Notes: generated from the letters alone by a model not told the origin. A DNA stretch of 51,370 bases from an uncultured Granulosicoccaceae bacterium (GCA_938020525.1 CALIHW010000172.1:1-51370); one strand, 5' to 3'. Shown: positions 43,021-51,370, numbered from the stretch's first letter. A program made the numbers and translations.

Positions 43021-44355
43021 TCAGACTGATGTAGCCTGAGCGGCCTTTTCAGAGACGATTTTCTCTACCGGAAAAAGAATTTCAAAGGTGGTTCCAAGAC
43101 CTGGCTCGCTACTTATCCGTAACTCTCCCTGATGACGGTTAACAATGTGTTTAACGATAGAAAGCCCGAGACCGGTGCCACCGGATTCACGTGATTGTTC
43201 GTTATCAACCCGATAAAACCGTTCTGTGATATGAGTAATGTGTTGTGCGGGAATACCTGGCCCGTTGTCGCTGACGACCAATCGTGCACCACCATCTGTT
43301 GTGGATTGCCACTCAAGCCTGATCACCGTACCCACAGGGGTATGCTGTGTTGCATTGACGCACAGGTTGGTACATAAGCTTTTTATTTCAGTTTCACTGC
43401 CTAGTAAGAAAATGTGGCTGTCGATTTCTGTATCAAAGAAGTGTTCACGCCCGATTTTATTGCCCTTTAGGTCATCGCTAATGTCAGTAAGAATATTGCC
43501 TATAGCTATTGGTTTCAGTTTGGATTGTTCAAGTTGTTGGTTTTCAAGTTTTGATAGCGTCAGCAGATCAGTGACGATATCTTTCATGCGCATTGCATGT
43601 TCTTCCGCGATGGCAAGTTTCTGTCTGGCTTCAGGTGGTATGGAAGGGTCTTCACCAAGAAGTTCGAGGTAACCGTTAACAACGGTTAAGGGAGTCTTTA
43701 ATTCGTGAGATGCGTTAGCAATGAAGGCGGCGCGTGTTTCACGAAGTTGTACGCGCTGACTCACATCGCGAGCGCTGAAGAGATACATGTTTTCAGCGTA
43801 GGCAACGCGCCTGACCGCCAGTGTAATATTTTTGTTGGCAGGTGACTGGAACTCAATTTCAATTTCGTCAGGGTCATTGTCTTTGACATACTTTTGAAAG
43901 CCTATGTCACGTACCAGATTATCTATGCGCTGACCTGCATCCCGGCTGCCGCGTATGCCTAGATTGGGTAGTGCAGCTTCGTTAGCCCAGATGATCTCAA
44001 AGTTGTTGTTGGTCACTACAGTTGCATCTGGCAGTGCTGATGCGGATCGGTTATACCAGCCGAGTATTTTTTTCATCCGGGCTTTGCGATCATTATCACT
44101 TTGCTTGCGACGGAATATTAGTTTTTCGATATTGCCTATGACACCGTCGGTATCGGGTGCGCTGTTTCTCCGTGCACCTTTTTCTAGCCAGGTGTCCACT
44201 TGATTTGCTTGATGTACAAGCCAGCAAGCGTAGGCAAAATAAGAGATTGCCAGTCCCATCCAGACTGAACCGACTACCCAGCCAACGGCAATGCCGAATA
44301 ACCCGATTAATATAATCCGGGTTCTTTCAACAGATAAGTGTGATTTAGCAGCCAT
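43021..44355 (-). CDS. phoR: Phosphate regulon sensor kinase PhoR
   Basis: PhoR is the histidine kinase that activates PhoB when phosphate is scarce. The 444-residue protein has membrane helices near 12-30 and 32-50, a short charged region, and a PAS domain (about 100-200, SALPDATVVTNNNFEIIWAN). The HisKA motif follows with phospho-acceptor H217 (ASHELKTPL), and the ATPase core has N, G1 and G2 boxes (LCVNATQHTP, VSDNGPGIP, GGTGLGLSIV). Periplasmic sensing is minimal, as in other PhoR proteins that sense through PstCAB-PhoU. It starts with ATG, 14 bp after phoB. Confidence 0.96.
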   Translation of the reverse strand: MAAKSHLSVERTRIILIGLFGIAVGWVVGSVWMGLAISYFAYACWLVHQANQVDTWLEKGARRNSAPDTDGVIGNIEKLIFRRKQSDNDRKARMKKILGWYNRSASALPDATVVTNNNFEIIWANEAALPNLGIRGSRDAGQRIDNLVRDIGFQKYVKDNDPDEIEIEFQSPANKNITLAVRRVAYAENMYLFSARDVSQRVQLRETRAAFIANASHELKTPLTVVNGYLELLGEDPSIPPEARQKLAIAEEHAMRMKDIVTDLLTLSKLENQQLEQSKLKPIAIGNILTDISDDLKGNKIGREHFFDTEIDSHIFLLGSETEIKSLCTNLCVNATQHTPVGTVIRLEWQSTTDGGARLVVSDNGPGIPAQHITHITERFYRVDNEQSRESGGTGLGLSIVKHIVNRHQGELRISSEPGLGTTFEILFPVEKIVSEKAAQATSV

Positions 44356-44369
44356 GAATAATCAGTATG

Positions 44370-45053
44370 CTAGGTTGCGAGTCTGTAGCCTGCGCCGCGA
44401 ACGGTTTCTATGACTTTTCTAACACCGTGTGCACGTAGCGCCTTACGCAATCTAAGTATGTGAACATCTACCGTACGTTCTTCAACGAGTACGTTGTGAT
44501 CCCAGGCATTGTTAATGAGCTGCTCGCGAGTGAAAACCTGATTCGGGTTGCTCAGCATAAATTGTAATATCTTAAATTCCGTTTGACCCAGAGCTACTAA
44601 TTTATCGTCAATGGTGACGCGTAGCGAATTCTTATCCAGCTTTAAGTTGCCGTGGCTTAGAACATTCGGATTTTGTCGGCCACTGGCGCGTCGCAACACT
44701 GCCTGCACCCGTGACAGTAGTTCACGCGGTGAAAAAGGTTTGGTGATGTAGTCATCGGCGCCGGCATCCAGGCCGGCAATGGTGTCGTCTTCGGTGCTGC
44801 GCGCTGTGAGCATAATGATCGGTAAGTCTGCGGTATCAGCTTTGCTACGCAGTGATTTGATCAGATCAATGCCCGAGATCTGAGGCATCATCCAGTCAAT
44901 AATGGCAAGGTCGGGTGTGGACCGCGAGAGTTGCGATTTTGCTGTCATAGCGTTGTTGCACATAACAATGTCGTAGTCATGACCGTTAAGCGCATCACTG
45001 ATCAATTGTCTGATGCCTGATTCATCTTCAACAACGAGGATTTGAGGTGACAT
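44370..45053 (-). CDS. phoB: Phosphate regulon response regulator PhoB
   Basis: PhoB is the response regulator that binds Pho boxes and recruits sigma70 polymerase. The 227-residue protein has the receiver domain with D53 (IIDWMMP), acidic pair near E9-D10, T83 (LTARS) and K105 (TKPF), then a winged-helix OmpR/PhoB DNA-binding domain (about 128-227) ending RTVDVHILRLRKAL and VRGAGYRLA. ATG 45053 is chosen to match the family N-terminus; GTG 45083 would add 10 residues. It lies directly before phoR on the same strand and is separated from ffs by a 240-bp gap. The pst promoter 2.2 kb downstream holds its predicted binding site. Confidence 0.97.
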   Translation of the reverse strand: MSPQILVVEDESGIRQLISDALNGHDYDIVMCNNAMTAKSQLSRSTPDLAIIDWMMPQISGIDLIKSLRSKADTADLPIIMLTARSTEDDTIAGLDAGADDYITKPFSPRELLSRVQAVLRRASGRQNPNVLSHGNLKLDKNSLRVTIDDKLVALGQTEFKILQFMLSNPNQVFTREQLINNAWDHNVLVEERTVDVHILRLRKALRAHGVRKVIETVRGAGYRLAT

Positions 45054-45083
45054 AAACTTAGCTGCGCCCAGCAGATGCCTCAC

Positions 45084-45289
45084 ATGGCGGCAGTTTACTC
45101 CGCCTGGAGATTATTATGGGTGTTTTTCGGTTATTTTTTCCCATTTCAAAAAATCAGACCGCAGGTATTCTGTCGGGTGGATTTTATTACTTGACTCGTA
45201 ACTGAAACTACTGATTTTTTTATCGACAGCTATTATCAGCAGCCCCCTTGAAAGACCGGCGGCAAACCCCGACAATAGCGGAGTTCAAT
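45084..45289. other. Divergent region between phoB and the SRP RNA
   Basis: About 200 bp separate the divergent phoB and ffs. I see no Pho box near phoB, so autoactivation is not apparent. No clean sigma70 promoter for ffs stands out, though TTGACT at 45191-45196 is a -35-like hexamer without a matching -10 at a normal spacing. Confidence 0.4.
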
Positions 45290-45405
45290 GGTGCTTTGCA
45301 TCGGCCCTCTCGCGACGAGAAGCCGTTAACCCCGTCAGGCCCGGAAGGGAGCAGCGGCAGCGGTGGATTCGGGTGCCGGGATGTGGCTGGTGTAAGGTGC
45401 CACCC
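45290..45405 (+). ncRNA. ffs: Signal recognition particle RNA (4.5S RNA)
   Basis: The core GTCAGGCCCGGAAGGGAGCAGC (45334-45355) contains the invariant SRP domain IV asymmetric loop and GGAA tetraloop that bind Ffh. Flanking sequences (for example TGCCGGGATGTGGCTGG downstream) can pair into the long hairpin of the bacterial small SRP RNA. Ends are estimated from the outer GGTG/CACC pairing, giving about 115 nt, close to E. coli 4.5S (114). The location just before dnaX is found in several gammaproteobacteria. Confidence 0.95.
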
Positions 45406-45529
45406 AATTCCTGCCATTGTCCTTTTATTAAGAGGTCATTCCCGTGCTACTTCTGTGCAAACCATTGGTATCGTGTCCGGCACGTCATTCTGTTGCCTCG
45501 CGGTCGAATGGTAATGAGGTAAGACGCGG

Positions 45530-47317
45530 ATGAGTTATGAAGCGCTGGCACGCCGCTGGCGGCCGCGACGATTTGAAGACATGCTCGGTCAGGAGCATGT
45601 ACTGCGAGCACTGAGTAACGCCCTTGATCAGGACCGATTGCATCACGCCTATCTTTTTACCGGCACCCGCGGTGTTGGTAAAACAACTATCGCGCGTATT
45701 TTCGCTAAAAGCCTTAATTGTGAGAAAGGCGTCAGTTCCACTCCCTGTGGTGAATGCTCTGCGTGTAAGCAGGTTGATGATGGGCGTTTTTTGGATTTAA
45801 TTGAAGTTGATGCCGCATCACGTACCGGTGTTGATGATACTCGTGAACTACTGGATAACGTAGCCTACGCACCCAGCAGTGGTCGCTACAAGGTATACCT
45901 GATTGACGAAGTACACATGTTCTCGAAGAGCAGCTTCAATGCGTTGCTTAAAACGCTAGAGGAGCCCCCGCCGCATGTGAAGTTTTTGCTTGCCACGACA
46001 GATCCTCAGAAGCTGCCAATCACGGTGTTGTCTCGCTGCCTGCAGTTTAATCTTAAAGAAATGCCGGATCAGTTATTGAGACCTTACCTTTCAAAGTTAC
46101 TCGATAGTGAAAAAGTAACTTATGAAGAGCAGGCTGTGGCACATGTGGCGCAGGCCGCAGACGGCAGTGTTCGTGATGCGCTTAGCTTGCTTGATCAGGC
46201 GATTGCCTACGGCCAGGGTGAGATTAAATCAGCCGAAGTGGAAGCCATGCTTGGGCGTTTTTCTCCATCACGTTTATACGATGTACTTGATTCAGTAGCC
46301 GCTGACAAGCCTGACCAGTTATTCAAGCACGTTGAAGAACTGGCAGCCTACGTACCCGACTACAGCTACGTTCTGGGTGAGTTGTTATCTTTGCTGCATC
46401 AAATAGCTACTGTGCAAACAATAGGCGGTCTGCAACAAGGTAATGTGCATGATGAAAAGCGATTGCAGGAGTTTGCAAAAACTATCGCACCGCATGATGT
46501 GCAGCTCTGGTATCAGATAGGTATTACCGGGCGGCGTGATATGCCCTATGCGCCTAACCAGCGTCAGGCGCTTGAAATGATTTTAATTAGAATGCTTGCG
46601 TTCAAACCTTTTATCGAGGGTGTACAGGTAGCACCATCTAGCAATACTTCAGGACAAGCGGCACCGTCTGTTGCATCTACAGCGGCATCATCAGCGAGTG
46701 CTGCACCCAAGACTAGTGGTGAACTGCAAGGTAGGGCGACCAGGCAAGAGTCTGCCGCGACAAAAGCTCCTGCACCAGCATCTGTTGTACAACCAACTGC
46801 CAGTAGAACCCCACGGGCTGACGCGCCGAGAGCAGTGCCAGCTCAAACACCGGTAGAACCGTCAGCAGAAAGCACCGAAGACGCACAACCTCAGTTGCCG
46901 CCGGCAAAGCTTAAGTGGAAGCCGGAACATTGGCGTCAGATATTGTCTGAAATAGAAGTATCCGGTATGCCCTTGCAACTTGGCAGAAACTGCATAATTC
47001 ATTCTGTTTCTAAAGACGAGGTACACCTGCATCTTGATCCTGAATATGAGACGCTTGGCTCACCTCGCAGTAGAGAACGGTTGCGGGAGAAAATGTCTTT
47101 ATATGCTCAGGGTGAAGTGCAATTAAAAGTCACCATTCCGGAAAAATCCCCGCAAGGTACTCCTGCTATGCTGGATAAGCAGGCCGAAGAAGATAAGTTA
47201 AATGAAGCGAGAAACTCAATTGCCGACGATCCGGTCGTGGCCGAGATTGTTGCCAAGTTTGATGCTGAAGTCAGCACCGGTAGCATCAGACCAGTAGACG
47301 ATCAAACAGAATCCTGA
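45530..47317 (+). CDS. dnaX: DNA polymerase III tau subunit (DnaX)
   Basis: DnaX is the clamp-loader ATPase that also tethers polymerase cores and helicase. The 595-residue protein has Walker A GTRGVGKTT (45-53), a Cys4 zinc site (C64, C73, C76, C79), Walker B-like LIDEVHMFSK and SRC sensor (LSRCLQFNLKEM). The Ala/Pro/Thr-rich linker (about 370-460) leads to the tau-specific C-terminal region (about 460-595). The A6G slippery heptamer that makes gamma in E. coli is not evident, so a short form, if any, would need another mechanism. ATG is preceded by GAGGTAA. ybaB and recR follow. Confidence 0.97.
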   Translation: MSYEALARRWRPRRFEDMLGQEHVLRALSNALDQDRLHHAYLFTGTRGVGKTTIARIFAKSLNCEKGVSSTPCGECSACKQVDDGRFLDLIEVDAASRTGVDDTRELLDNVAYAPSSGRYKVYLIDEVHMFSKSSFNALLKTLEEPPPHVKFLLATTDPQKLPITVLSRCLQFNLKEMPDQLLRPYLSKLLDSEKVTYEEQAVAHVAQAADGSVRDALSLLDQAIAYGQGEIKSAEVEAMLGRFSPSRLYDVLDSVAADKPDQLFKHVEELAAYVPDYSYVLGELLSLLHQIATVQTIGGLQQGNVHDEKRLQEFAKTIAPHDVQLWYQIGITGRRDMPYAPNQRQALEMILIRMLAFKPFIEGVQVAPSSNTSGQAAPSVASTAASSASAAPKTSGELQGRATRQESAATKAPAPASVVQPTASRTPRADAPRAVPAQTPVEPSAESTEDAQPQLPPAKLKWKPEHWRQILSEIEVSGMPLQLGRNCIIHSVSKDEVHLHLDPEYETLGSPRSRERLREKMSLYAQGEVQLKVTIPEKSPQGTPAMLDKQAEEDKLNEARNSIADDPVVAEIVAKFDAEVSTGSIRPVDDQTES

Positions 47318-47400
47318 GTTTACGGTCTTTAGTTTTCACATTGAATAGAATTTATATAACCATATCTTCGTTTTACGAAGAACAATCGTAGAGGTTAGTT

Positions 47401-47724
47401 ATGAAAGGTGGGTTGGGCGCCATGATGAAGCAGGCGCAAGAGATGCAGGAAAAAATGCAGAAGGCGCAGGCGGATGTTGCCAACCTTGAAGTCGAAGGTC
47501 AGGCCGGCGGCGGGCTGGTTAAAGTGCTTATGACTGGCCGACATGAGCTACGCAAAGTAGACATCGACGCAAGCCTGATGTCAGACGATAAAGAAATGCT
47601 TGAAGATCTTGTCGCTGCAGCCGTCAATGATGCATCGCAAAAGCTGGAAAGCAAAACCAAAGAAGTCATGGAAGGTGCAACTTCGGGTATGCAGTTGCCT
47701 CCCGGTATGAAGCTTCCGTTCTAG
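47401..47724 (+). CDS. ybaB: YbaB/EbfC nucleoid-associated protein
   Basis: YbaB/EbfC is a small dimeric DNA-binding protein. The 107-residue protein opens [23 protein letters not shown], the family helix. The conserved [26 protein letters not shown] strand region and a C-terminal [11 protein letters not shown] tail complete the family pattern. The ATG has an AGAGGTTAGTT leader with GAGG about 8 nt upstream. It lies between dnaX (83-bp gap) and recR (15-bp gap), the universally common order. Confidence 0.97.
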   Translation: MKGGLGAMMKQAQEMQEKMQKAQADVANLEVEGQAGGGLVKVLMTGRHELRKVDIDASLMSDDKEMLEDLVAAAVNDASQKLESKTKEVMEGATSGMQLPPGMKLPF

Positions 47725-47739
47725 CTGCTTGCACTATAA

Positions 47740-48333
47740 ATGGCCGAACCACTACTTGAACAGTTAGTCGATTCATTGCGCTGCTTGCCTGGTGTCGGGC
47801 CCAAGTCTGCACAACGTATGGCTTTTCATTTGCTGCAGCGCAATCGTGAGGGTGGACGGCGGATGGCAGAGCTGTTGCGATTGTCTATGGATCGCATTAG
47901 TTACTGCACTGTCTGTCGCGATTTTACGGAAGCTGAAGTGTGCAGAGTTTGCTCTGACGCTACGCGTGAGCACGAAAAGCTTTGCATCATCGAATCACCA
48001 TCTGATCTGGCAGCGCTTGAAAAAGCCACAGACTATCGCGGGCTCTATTTTGTACTGCATGGCAAGTTGTCACCGCTTGATGGTATCGGTCCTGAGATGC
48101 TGGGGCTTGATGCACTGACCGATCGTTTTGATTCAGGTACTGTTCGCGAAGTAATTCTGGCAACCAACTCAACGGTAGAAGGTGAGGCAACTGCGCACTA
48201 CATTGGTGAGATGGCACGTGTCAGGCAGCTTTCTGTCATGCGCATAGCTCATGGTGTGCCATTAGGTGGTGAGCTTGAATATGTAGATGGTGGTACCTTG
48301 TCACATGCCTTTGCAGGGCGCACGCCGGTCTGA
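47740..48333 (+). CDS. recR: Recombination protein RecR
   Basis: RecR works with RecF/RecO to load RecA at gaps. The 197-residue protein shows the helix-hairpin-helix region ([20 protein letters not shown]), a Cys4 zinc finger (C56, C59, C68, C71), the TOPRIM domain from about 80 ([15 protein letters not shown]) and the C-terminal Walker-like region ending [16 protein letters not shown]. It lies 15 bp after ybaB. Confidence 0.98.
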   Translation: MAEPLLEQLVDSLRCLPGVGPKSAQRMAFHLLQRNREGGRRMAELLRLSMDRISYCTVCRDFTEAEVCRVCSDATREHEKLCIIESPSDLAALEKATDYRGLYFVLHGKLSPLDGIGPEMLGLDALTDRFDSGTVREVILATNSTVEGEATAHYIGEMARVRQLSVMRIAHGVPLGGELEYVDGGTLSHAFAGRTPV

Positions 48334-48672
48334 AACGTCTTACTGGTTAAGGTTATGTGATAGTCACTAAAACCTTTGACGACATTCTCCTGGGCTCACT
48401 CTATAAGTGGCGCTTTTGTCATTCTCCCCGGGGAGAATCCAGCGTGTAGTTTGCGCCGGAAGAGGGGTGTGTCAGATGCTCAATAAGACTTCGAGCTTAA
48501 ACTTTGAATTTATTGCCAAAAGTATCCCTCTCCCAATGCAAACTACGCATTGGACTCTCCCATAGGGAGAGTGACTTGGCTTTGGGTATGTGTCTTAAAA
48601 AATAGTCGAACAGGATTTCAATAAATGCTTTGACGACACCCTCCCCAGGGCAGCCCACCAGCTGGCATTAGT
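48334..48672. other. Foldback-element-bearing intergenic region after recR
   Basis: No gene is supported in these 339 bp. The stretch contains an 11-bp direct repeat CTTTGACGACA at 48374-48384 and 48628-48638, between which lies the inverted-repeat element at 48418-48575. Further right, CCAGCT/AGCTGG stems lie near the 3' end of the next gene. Confidence 0.7.
48418..48575. repeat. MITE-like foldback element
   Basis: Arms of roughly 53 nt (48418-48470 and 48522-48575) are imperfect inverted repeats. The outer part reads GTCATTCTCCCC on the left against GTCACTCTCCCT from the right arm, and an inner GTAGTTTGC is shared exactly. About 50 nt of AT-richer sequence separates them. There is no ORF. 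The layout (terminal inverted repeats, no coding capacity, about 158 bp, intergenic) fits a miniature inverted-repeat transposable element or large structured RNA hairpin. The CTTTGACGACA direct repeats sit tens of bases outside, so they are not simple target-site duplications. Confidence 0.65.
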
Positions 48673-48945
48673 TTAGCTGGATGTGGGAGGTGCTACGACC
48701 TGTTGATCTTCATTCAATCTTGAGGCTTGAGATCCACAGGCTAAAAATTCTTGCAGCGATGTTGCGCTATAGGTTCGAAAACACGCATAGAGATACCGGG
48801 CACAGTCCGAGTTTGCGCAACGTACGATACCTTCGTTGTAGGCTTTAGCAACTTCTTTATTGATATTGGATGCGTTGGCTGATGGCAGCACCAATACAGC
48901 AGCAGAGAAGAGAGCTGCACCTAACTGGGTAATATGTCTGATCAT
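48673..48945 (-). CDS. Small secreted cysteine-containing protein
   Basis: This 90-residue protein begins with a likely signal peptide (about 1-24: MIRHITQLGAALFSAAVLVLPSANA). The mature portion of about 66 residues has four cysteines (in VRCANSDC, YACF and LACG) that could form two disulfide bonds. I do not recognise the family. ATG 48945 is preferred because GGAG lies 7 nt upstream; an in-frame extension to 48990 lacks such a site. It is likely a periplasmic or secreted small protein of unknown function. Confidence 0.6.
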   Translation of the reverse strand: MIRHITQLGAALFSAAVLVLPSANASNINKEVAKAYNEGIVRCANSDCARYLYACFRTYSATSLQEFLACGSQASRLNEDQQVVAPPTSS

Positions 48946-49440
48946 GTGTGATCTCCACGGTTCTTCATTCCGTTGATTTGAGCCGTTCATGCGAGGTGTG
49001 GCTTGTAGGTGGAAGAGTGTAGTCTATGAGTTTGAAATTCATTGGCCTGCTCCACAAACTTTGACACGCGGTTTTCAGCGATAAGGAAAGTAACATCTGC
49101 CTTGCAGGTGCATTCTGCATCTCAACCCCAGTGAATGCGCCAATTTTAGCGTTTTGCCAGCAAGTTTTTGCTCTGCAATTCAATTATGACAGGGGTGAAA
49201 GATTCGTATTTCAAGCTGCAAGTTAAAAATTCTGCTCGGTTGGCGGCTGATTTTATTGCGAAGAAACTTTCGCAGAACAGCGGTGTTTTTTTACGCTTAG
49301 CGAGATGTTGCCAGCGTCCATTTTGGCCGAACCAGAAATTAGGCTGTACCGCGCTTCCCTAAATACAGAGAAGCGGAGCAACACCCAAGCTACCGATTCA
49401 ACTCGCTTTGCACTAGACTGATGGTTTTGCCGGTCTGACC
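48946..49440. other. Gene-free region between the small secreted protein gene and ttcA
   Basis: These 495 bp carry no ORF I would support. A 6-bp stem, CGCTTC/GAAGCG, occurs at about 49349-49373. Promoters for the two divergent neighbours should be here, but no strong sigma70 consensus is visible. The stretch could hold decayed coding sequence or an undetected small RNA. Confidence 0.4.
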
Positions 49441-50382
49441 ATGCCGAAGCCCAAGCAACAATACGATTTCAACAAGCTCGCTAAGCGATTGCGCCGCAAT
49501 ACTGCCGAAGCCATCGTCGATTTTAATATGATCGAAGAGGGTGACCGGGTAATGGTCTGTTTATCTGGTGGCAAAGACTCCTACACCATGCTCGACATGC
49601 TGCTCAGCCTGCAAAAGAGAGCCCCGGTCAATTTCTCGTTAAGAGCTGTCAACCTTGATCAGAAGCAGCCGAATTTTCCGGAGCATATTCTGCCGGAGTA
49701 TCTGCAGGCACTCGGAGTTGAATATGATGTGATCGAGCGCGACACATACTCTGTGGTCAAGCGTGTTATCCCTGAAGGCAAAACTACCTGTGGGTTATGT
49801 TCGAGGTTGAGGCGCGGTACGCTTTACGGTTATGCGGAGGAGCATGGCTTTAATCGTATAGCACTGGGCCATCATCGCGACGATATCATCGAGACCTTAT
49901 TCCTGAATATGTTTCATGGCGGCAGTTTACAATCTATGCCGCCAAAACTGCTTAGCAATGATGGTAAAAATGTGGTGATAAGGCCGCTGTCTTATTGCAA
50001 AGAAAAAGATATTGAGAAGTATGCGCAGCAAAAGGAATTTCCAATCATTCCGTGTGATTTGTGTGGCACGCAACCTAACATGCAACGTCAAAACGTTAAG
50101 CAGATGTTGCGTGAGTGGGACAAAACAAACCCGGGTAGGGTAGAGTCAATTTTCACATCACTGACTAATGTTAAGCCTTCACAGCTGGCAGATCGTAATC
50201 TGTTTGATTTTGTCGGCCTGGAGGTGAGTCGAGATGAAGCGTCCGGTCAGTCATCGAGTGATAACTTGAGGGGTAAGCAGTTATCAGATGATCAGAGACA
50301 CTCAGTGGTAAACCACAGCGACGAGCGAGTGCTAAACTGGATGCCTTCGGCAATAACATCATCATCTGATTCATTGGTGTAG
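49441..50382 (+). CDS. ttcA: tRNA 2-thiocytidine(32) synthetase TtcA
   Basis: TtcA uses ATP and an iron-sulfur cluster to thiolate C32 of certain tRNAs. The 313-residue protein has the PP-loop SGGKDS (42-47), then cluster-region cysteines C117 and C120 ([12 protein letters not shown]), and PCDLCGTQ (C205, C208). Family landmarks [15 protein letters not shown] and [15 protein letters not shown] are present. The C-terminal 45 residues (from about 265) are low-complexity and Ser-rich, as in other TtcA. The stop is 8 bp before the DUF6348-like gene, suggesting one transcript. Confidence 0.97.
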   Translation: MPKPKQQYDFNKLAKRLRRNTAEAIVDFNMIEEGDRVMVCLSGGKDSYTMLDMLLSLQKRAPVNFSLRAVNLDQKQPNFPEHILPEYLQALGVEYDVIERDTYSVVKRVIPEGKTTCGLCSRLRRGTLYGYAEEHGFNRIALGHHRDDIIETLFLNMFHGGSLQSMPPKLLSNDGKNVVIRPLSYCKEKDIEKYAQQKEFPIIPCDLCGTQPNMQRQNVKQMLREWDKTNPGRVESIFTSLTNVKPSQLADRNLFDFVGLEVSRDEASGQSSSDNLRGKQLSDDQRHSVVNHSDERVLNWMPSAITSSSDSLV

Positions 50383-50390
50383 TACATCGC

Positions 50391-51029
50391 ATGGAAACTG
50401 TCTCTTTAAAATCGCAAATGGCGGATCTGCTTACTGCCCGTGAAATTGTGTTCGATGAAGAAGGTGAGTGGTTGATTCCCAATGGTGAGCTGCCAGCAAT
50501 CCGAACAAGCTGGTTTGCCGGTGAAAACAGTGGCAGGTTAGATGTTGAAGTACTTTTGCAGGATAACCGAATCATTCATGAAAGCTTTGGAGGGCTTGGG
50601 CAGAAGGAGGCTGGTATCCAGGATGCCATGAACAGTTTTGTGTTAAATGTGTTTCCCGTAGTGCTGGCAGCATTCTGGAATCTCAATGATGTGGAGCAGG
50701 TAACTTCCAAAGAATTACTTGCATCAGGCAAGCTTTACAATGCTTATATTGGTGGCATCAGTTTCCGTGGTAGCGTGGAGGCGGATGCGAGTATTCCTGA
50801 AGGATATGTAGAGTTAGTTGAAACTGCAATTAGAAACGAAACCGCGTTGCTCGGAACGCACTGGTTCCGAACTTTCTTTTGCAATGTCGCAGAACAACAC
50901 ACGGTGGAAGCGCTAACTAATAACGAGCCATGGACAGCAGGCATTGAAGCTCTAAATAATCTTACCTGGGAAAAATCCCCTGGCTTCTACAGCGTTCGGC
51001 AGTTTATTGTATTGCGTGAAAAGGAGTGA
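50391..51029 (+). CDS. DUF6348-like protein of unknown function
   Basis: This 212-residue soluble protein resembles the DUF6348 family, with LDVEVLLQDNRIIHESFGGLG and a later FPVVLAAFWN segment, family-type features. I see no catalytic motif, signal peptide or membrane helix. The gene begins 8 bp after ttcA on the same strand and probably shares its transcript, though no link to tRNA thiolation is known to me. The family assignment is tentative. Confidence 0.6.
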   Translation: METVSLKSQMADLLTAREIVFDEEGEWLIPNGELPAIRTSWFAGENSGRLDVEVLLQDNRIIHESFGGLGQKEAGIQDAMNSFVLNVFPVVLAAFWNLNDVEQVTSKELLASGKLYNAYIGGISFRGSVEADASIPEGYVELVETAIRNETALLGTHWFRTFFCNVAEQHTVEALTNNEPWTAGIEALNNLTWEKSPGFYSVRQFIVLREKE

Positions 51030-51370
51030 CACGTTTATCTTAAGTTTGTGTCAATTATTCGAGTTGCTCGCATATCTGTTTGGTTCAGACTCTGTGTAGG
51101 GGCGCGTGGGGGGATAAGCTTGCGCATCCCCCAATGTACAGCACGTCAGATTCTTACTTTGTCTATCGGCGATAAATTCGCTGTAAAATTTGTAGCGTTC
51201 GTTGCGGCAGGTTGATGGATGCGCTTTGCGCTTATGCCCCCCTAACTGTGATGAATGGGTTTCGCCCCACGGAATGAAAGTATTACATTAGTCCGTGGTA
51301 GGGCGGGCCTTAGAGGCCGGATTTTTCGTGGCGACTCAACATCCCGCTCCCTAACTTGGACCTGGATTGA
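51030..51370. other. Palindrome-rich right end of the window
   Basis: No gene is supported in these 341 bp. Two hairpins stand out. GGGGGAT/ATCCCCC lies at about 51110-51131, probably ending ttcA-DUF6348 transcription. CCACGGA/TCCGTGG lies at about 51267-51301 with an 18-nt-plus loop. Between them the segment GATGCGCTTTGCGCTTATGC and TGGGTTTCGCCCCA resembles dispersed extragenic repeats common in gammaproteobacteria. The region continues beyond the window. Confidence 0.45.

Overview
This window looks like chromosomal DNA of a free-living, probably aquatic or marine gammaproteobacterium. It has a Bpt leucyltransferase, DjlA, LptFG, HolC-PepA, a TtcA/RluB/TruD RNA-modification set and a complete Pho regulon. 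It also has a 4.5S RNA-dnaX-ybaB-recR block and a lysine-repeat histone H1-like protein. Genus cannot be fixed from the sequence. Base composition is moderate, and several genes appear to start with TTG. I see no prophage, insertion-sequence transposase, CRISPR array or rRNA operon. There is one tRNA (Ser-GGA) and one SRP RNA.

Layout. 0-7.7 kb: a PHA regulator (phaR), a membrane class III adenylate/guanylate cyclase, bpt, sbcB, a DUF2058 protein, dsbB, a HisN-type phosphatase and a YbfF-like esterase. 7.9-11.6 kb: an apparent gshA-mobA-moeA-ykgJ operon behind an unusual GC-rich leader. 11.8-13.8 kb: a large protein of degenerate signalling domains. 14-19 kb: valS, holC and pepA on the minus strand. 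19.2-22 kb: lptF-lptG and an RDD protein. 22.4-25.5 kb: the H1-like protein, a second moeA and xerD. 25.6-30.7 kb: dsbC, a YdcH-like protein, truD-djlA, moaB, rluB and tRNA-Ser. 30.7-34.2 kb: a DUF1820 gene, then a compact three-gene metabolic operon of unknown substrate (isocitrate/isopropylmalate dehydrogenase family, Gfo/Idh/MocA oxidoreductase, metallo-beta-lactamase-fold lactonase). 34.5-37 kb: an EAL protein with an unusual N-terminus and dgkA. 37.1-45.1 kb: the phosphate regulon phoB-phoR-pstS-pstC-pstA-pstB-phoU, all on the minus strand, with a recognisable Pho box before pstS and a terminator after it. 45.3-48.3 kb: ffs, dnaX, ybaB, recR. 48.3-51.4 kb: a foldback element, a small secreted Cys-containing protein, ttcA, a DUF6348-like gene and a palindrome-rich end.

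How the genes fit together. Three functional themes recur: molybdenum cofactor assembly (mobA, two moeA paralogues, moaB), thiol/disulfide chemistry (gshA, dsbB, dsbC), and nucleotide second-messenger or degenerate signalling proteins (cyclase, pseudo-receiver/GGDEF-like protein, EAL protein). The Pho block is a self-contained phosphate sensing and uptake module.

Most notable non-gene signals: a 148-bp near-identical inverted repeat at 1-148 and 13841-13988, a roughly 158-bp MITE-like foldback element at 48418-48575 flanked by 11-bp direct repeats, an 18-bp-arm palindrome at 5805-5863, and three self-complementary CCCGGG blocks in the gshA leader. No wholly new defence or mobile system is demonstrable. 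The best candidates for something undescribed are the 148-bp repeat family, the foldback element, the TIR-like/EAL protein, the pseudo-receiver protein and the three-gene metabolic operon.
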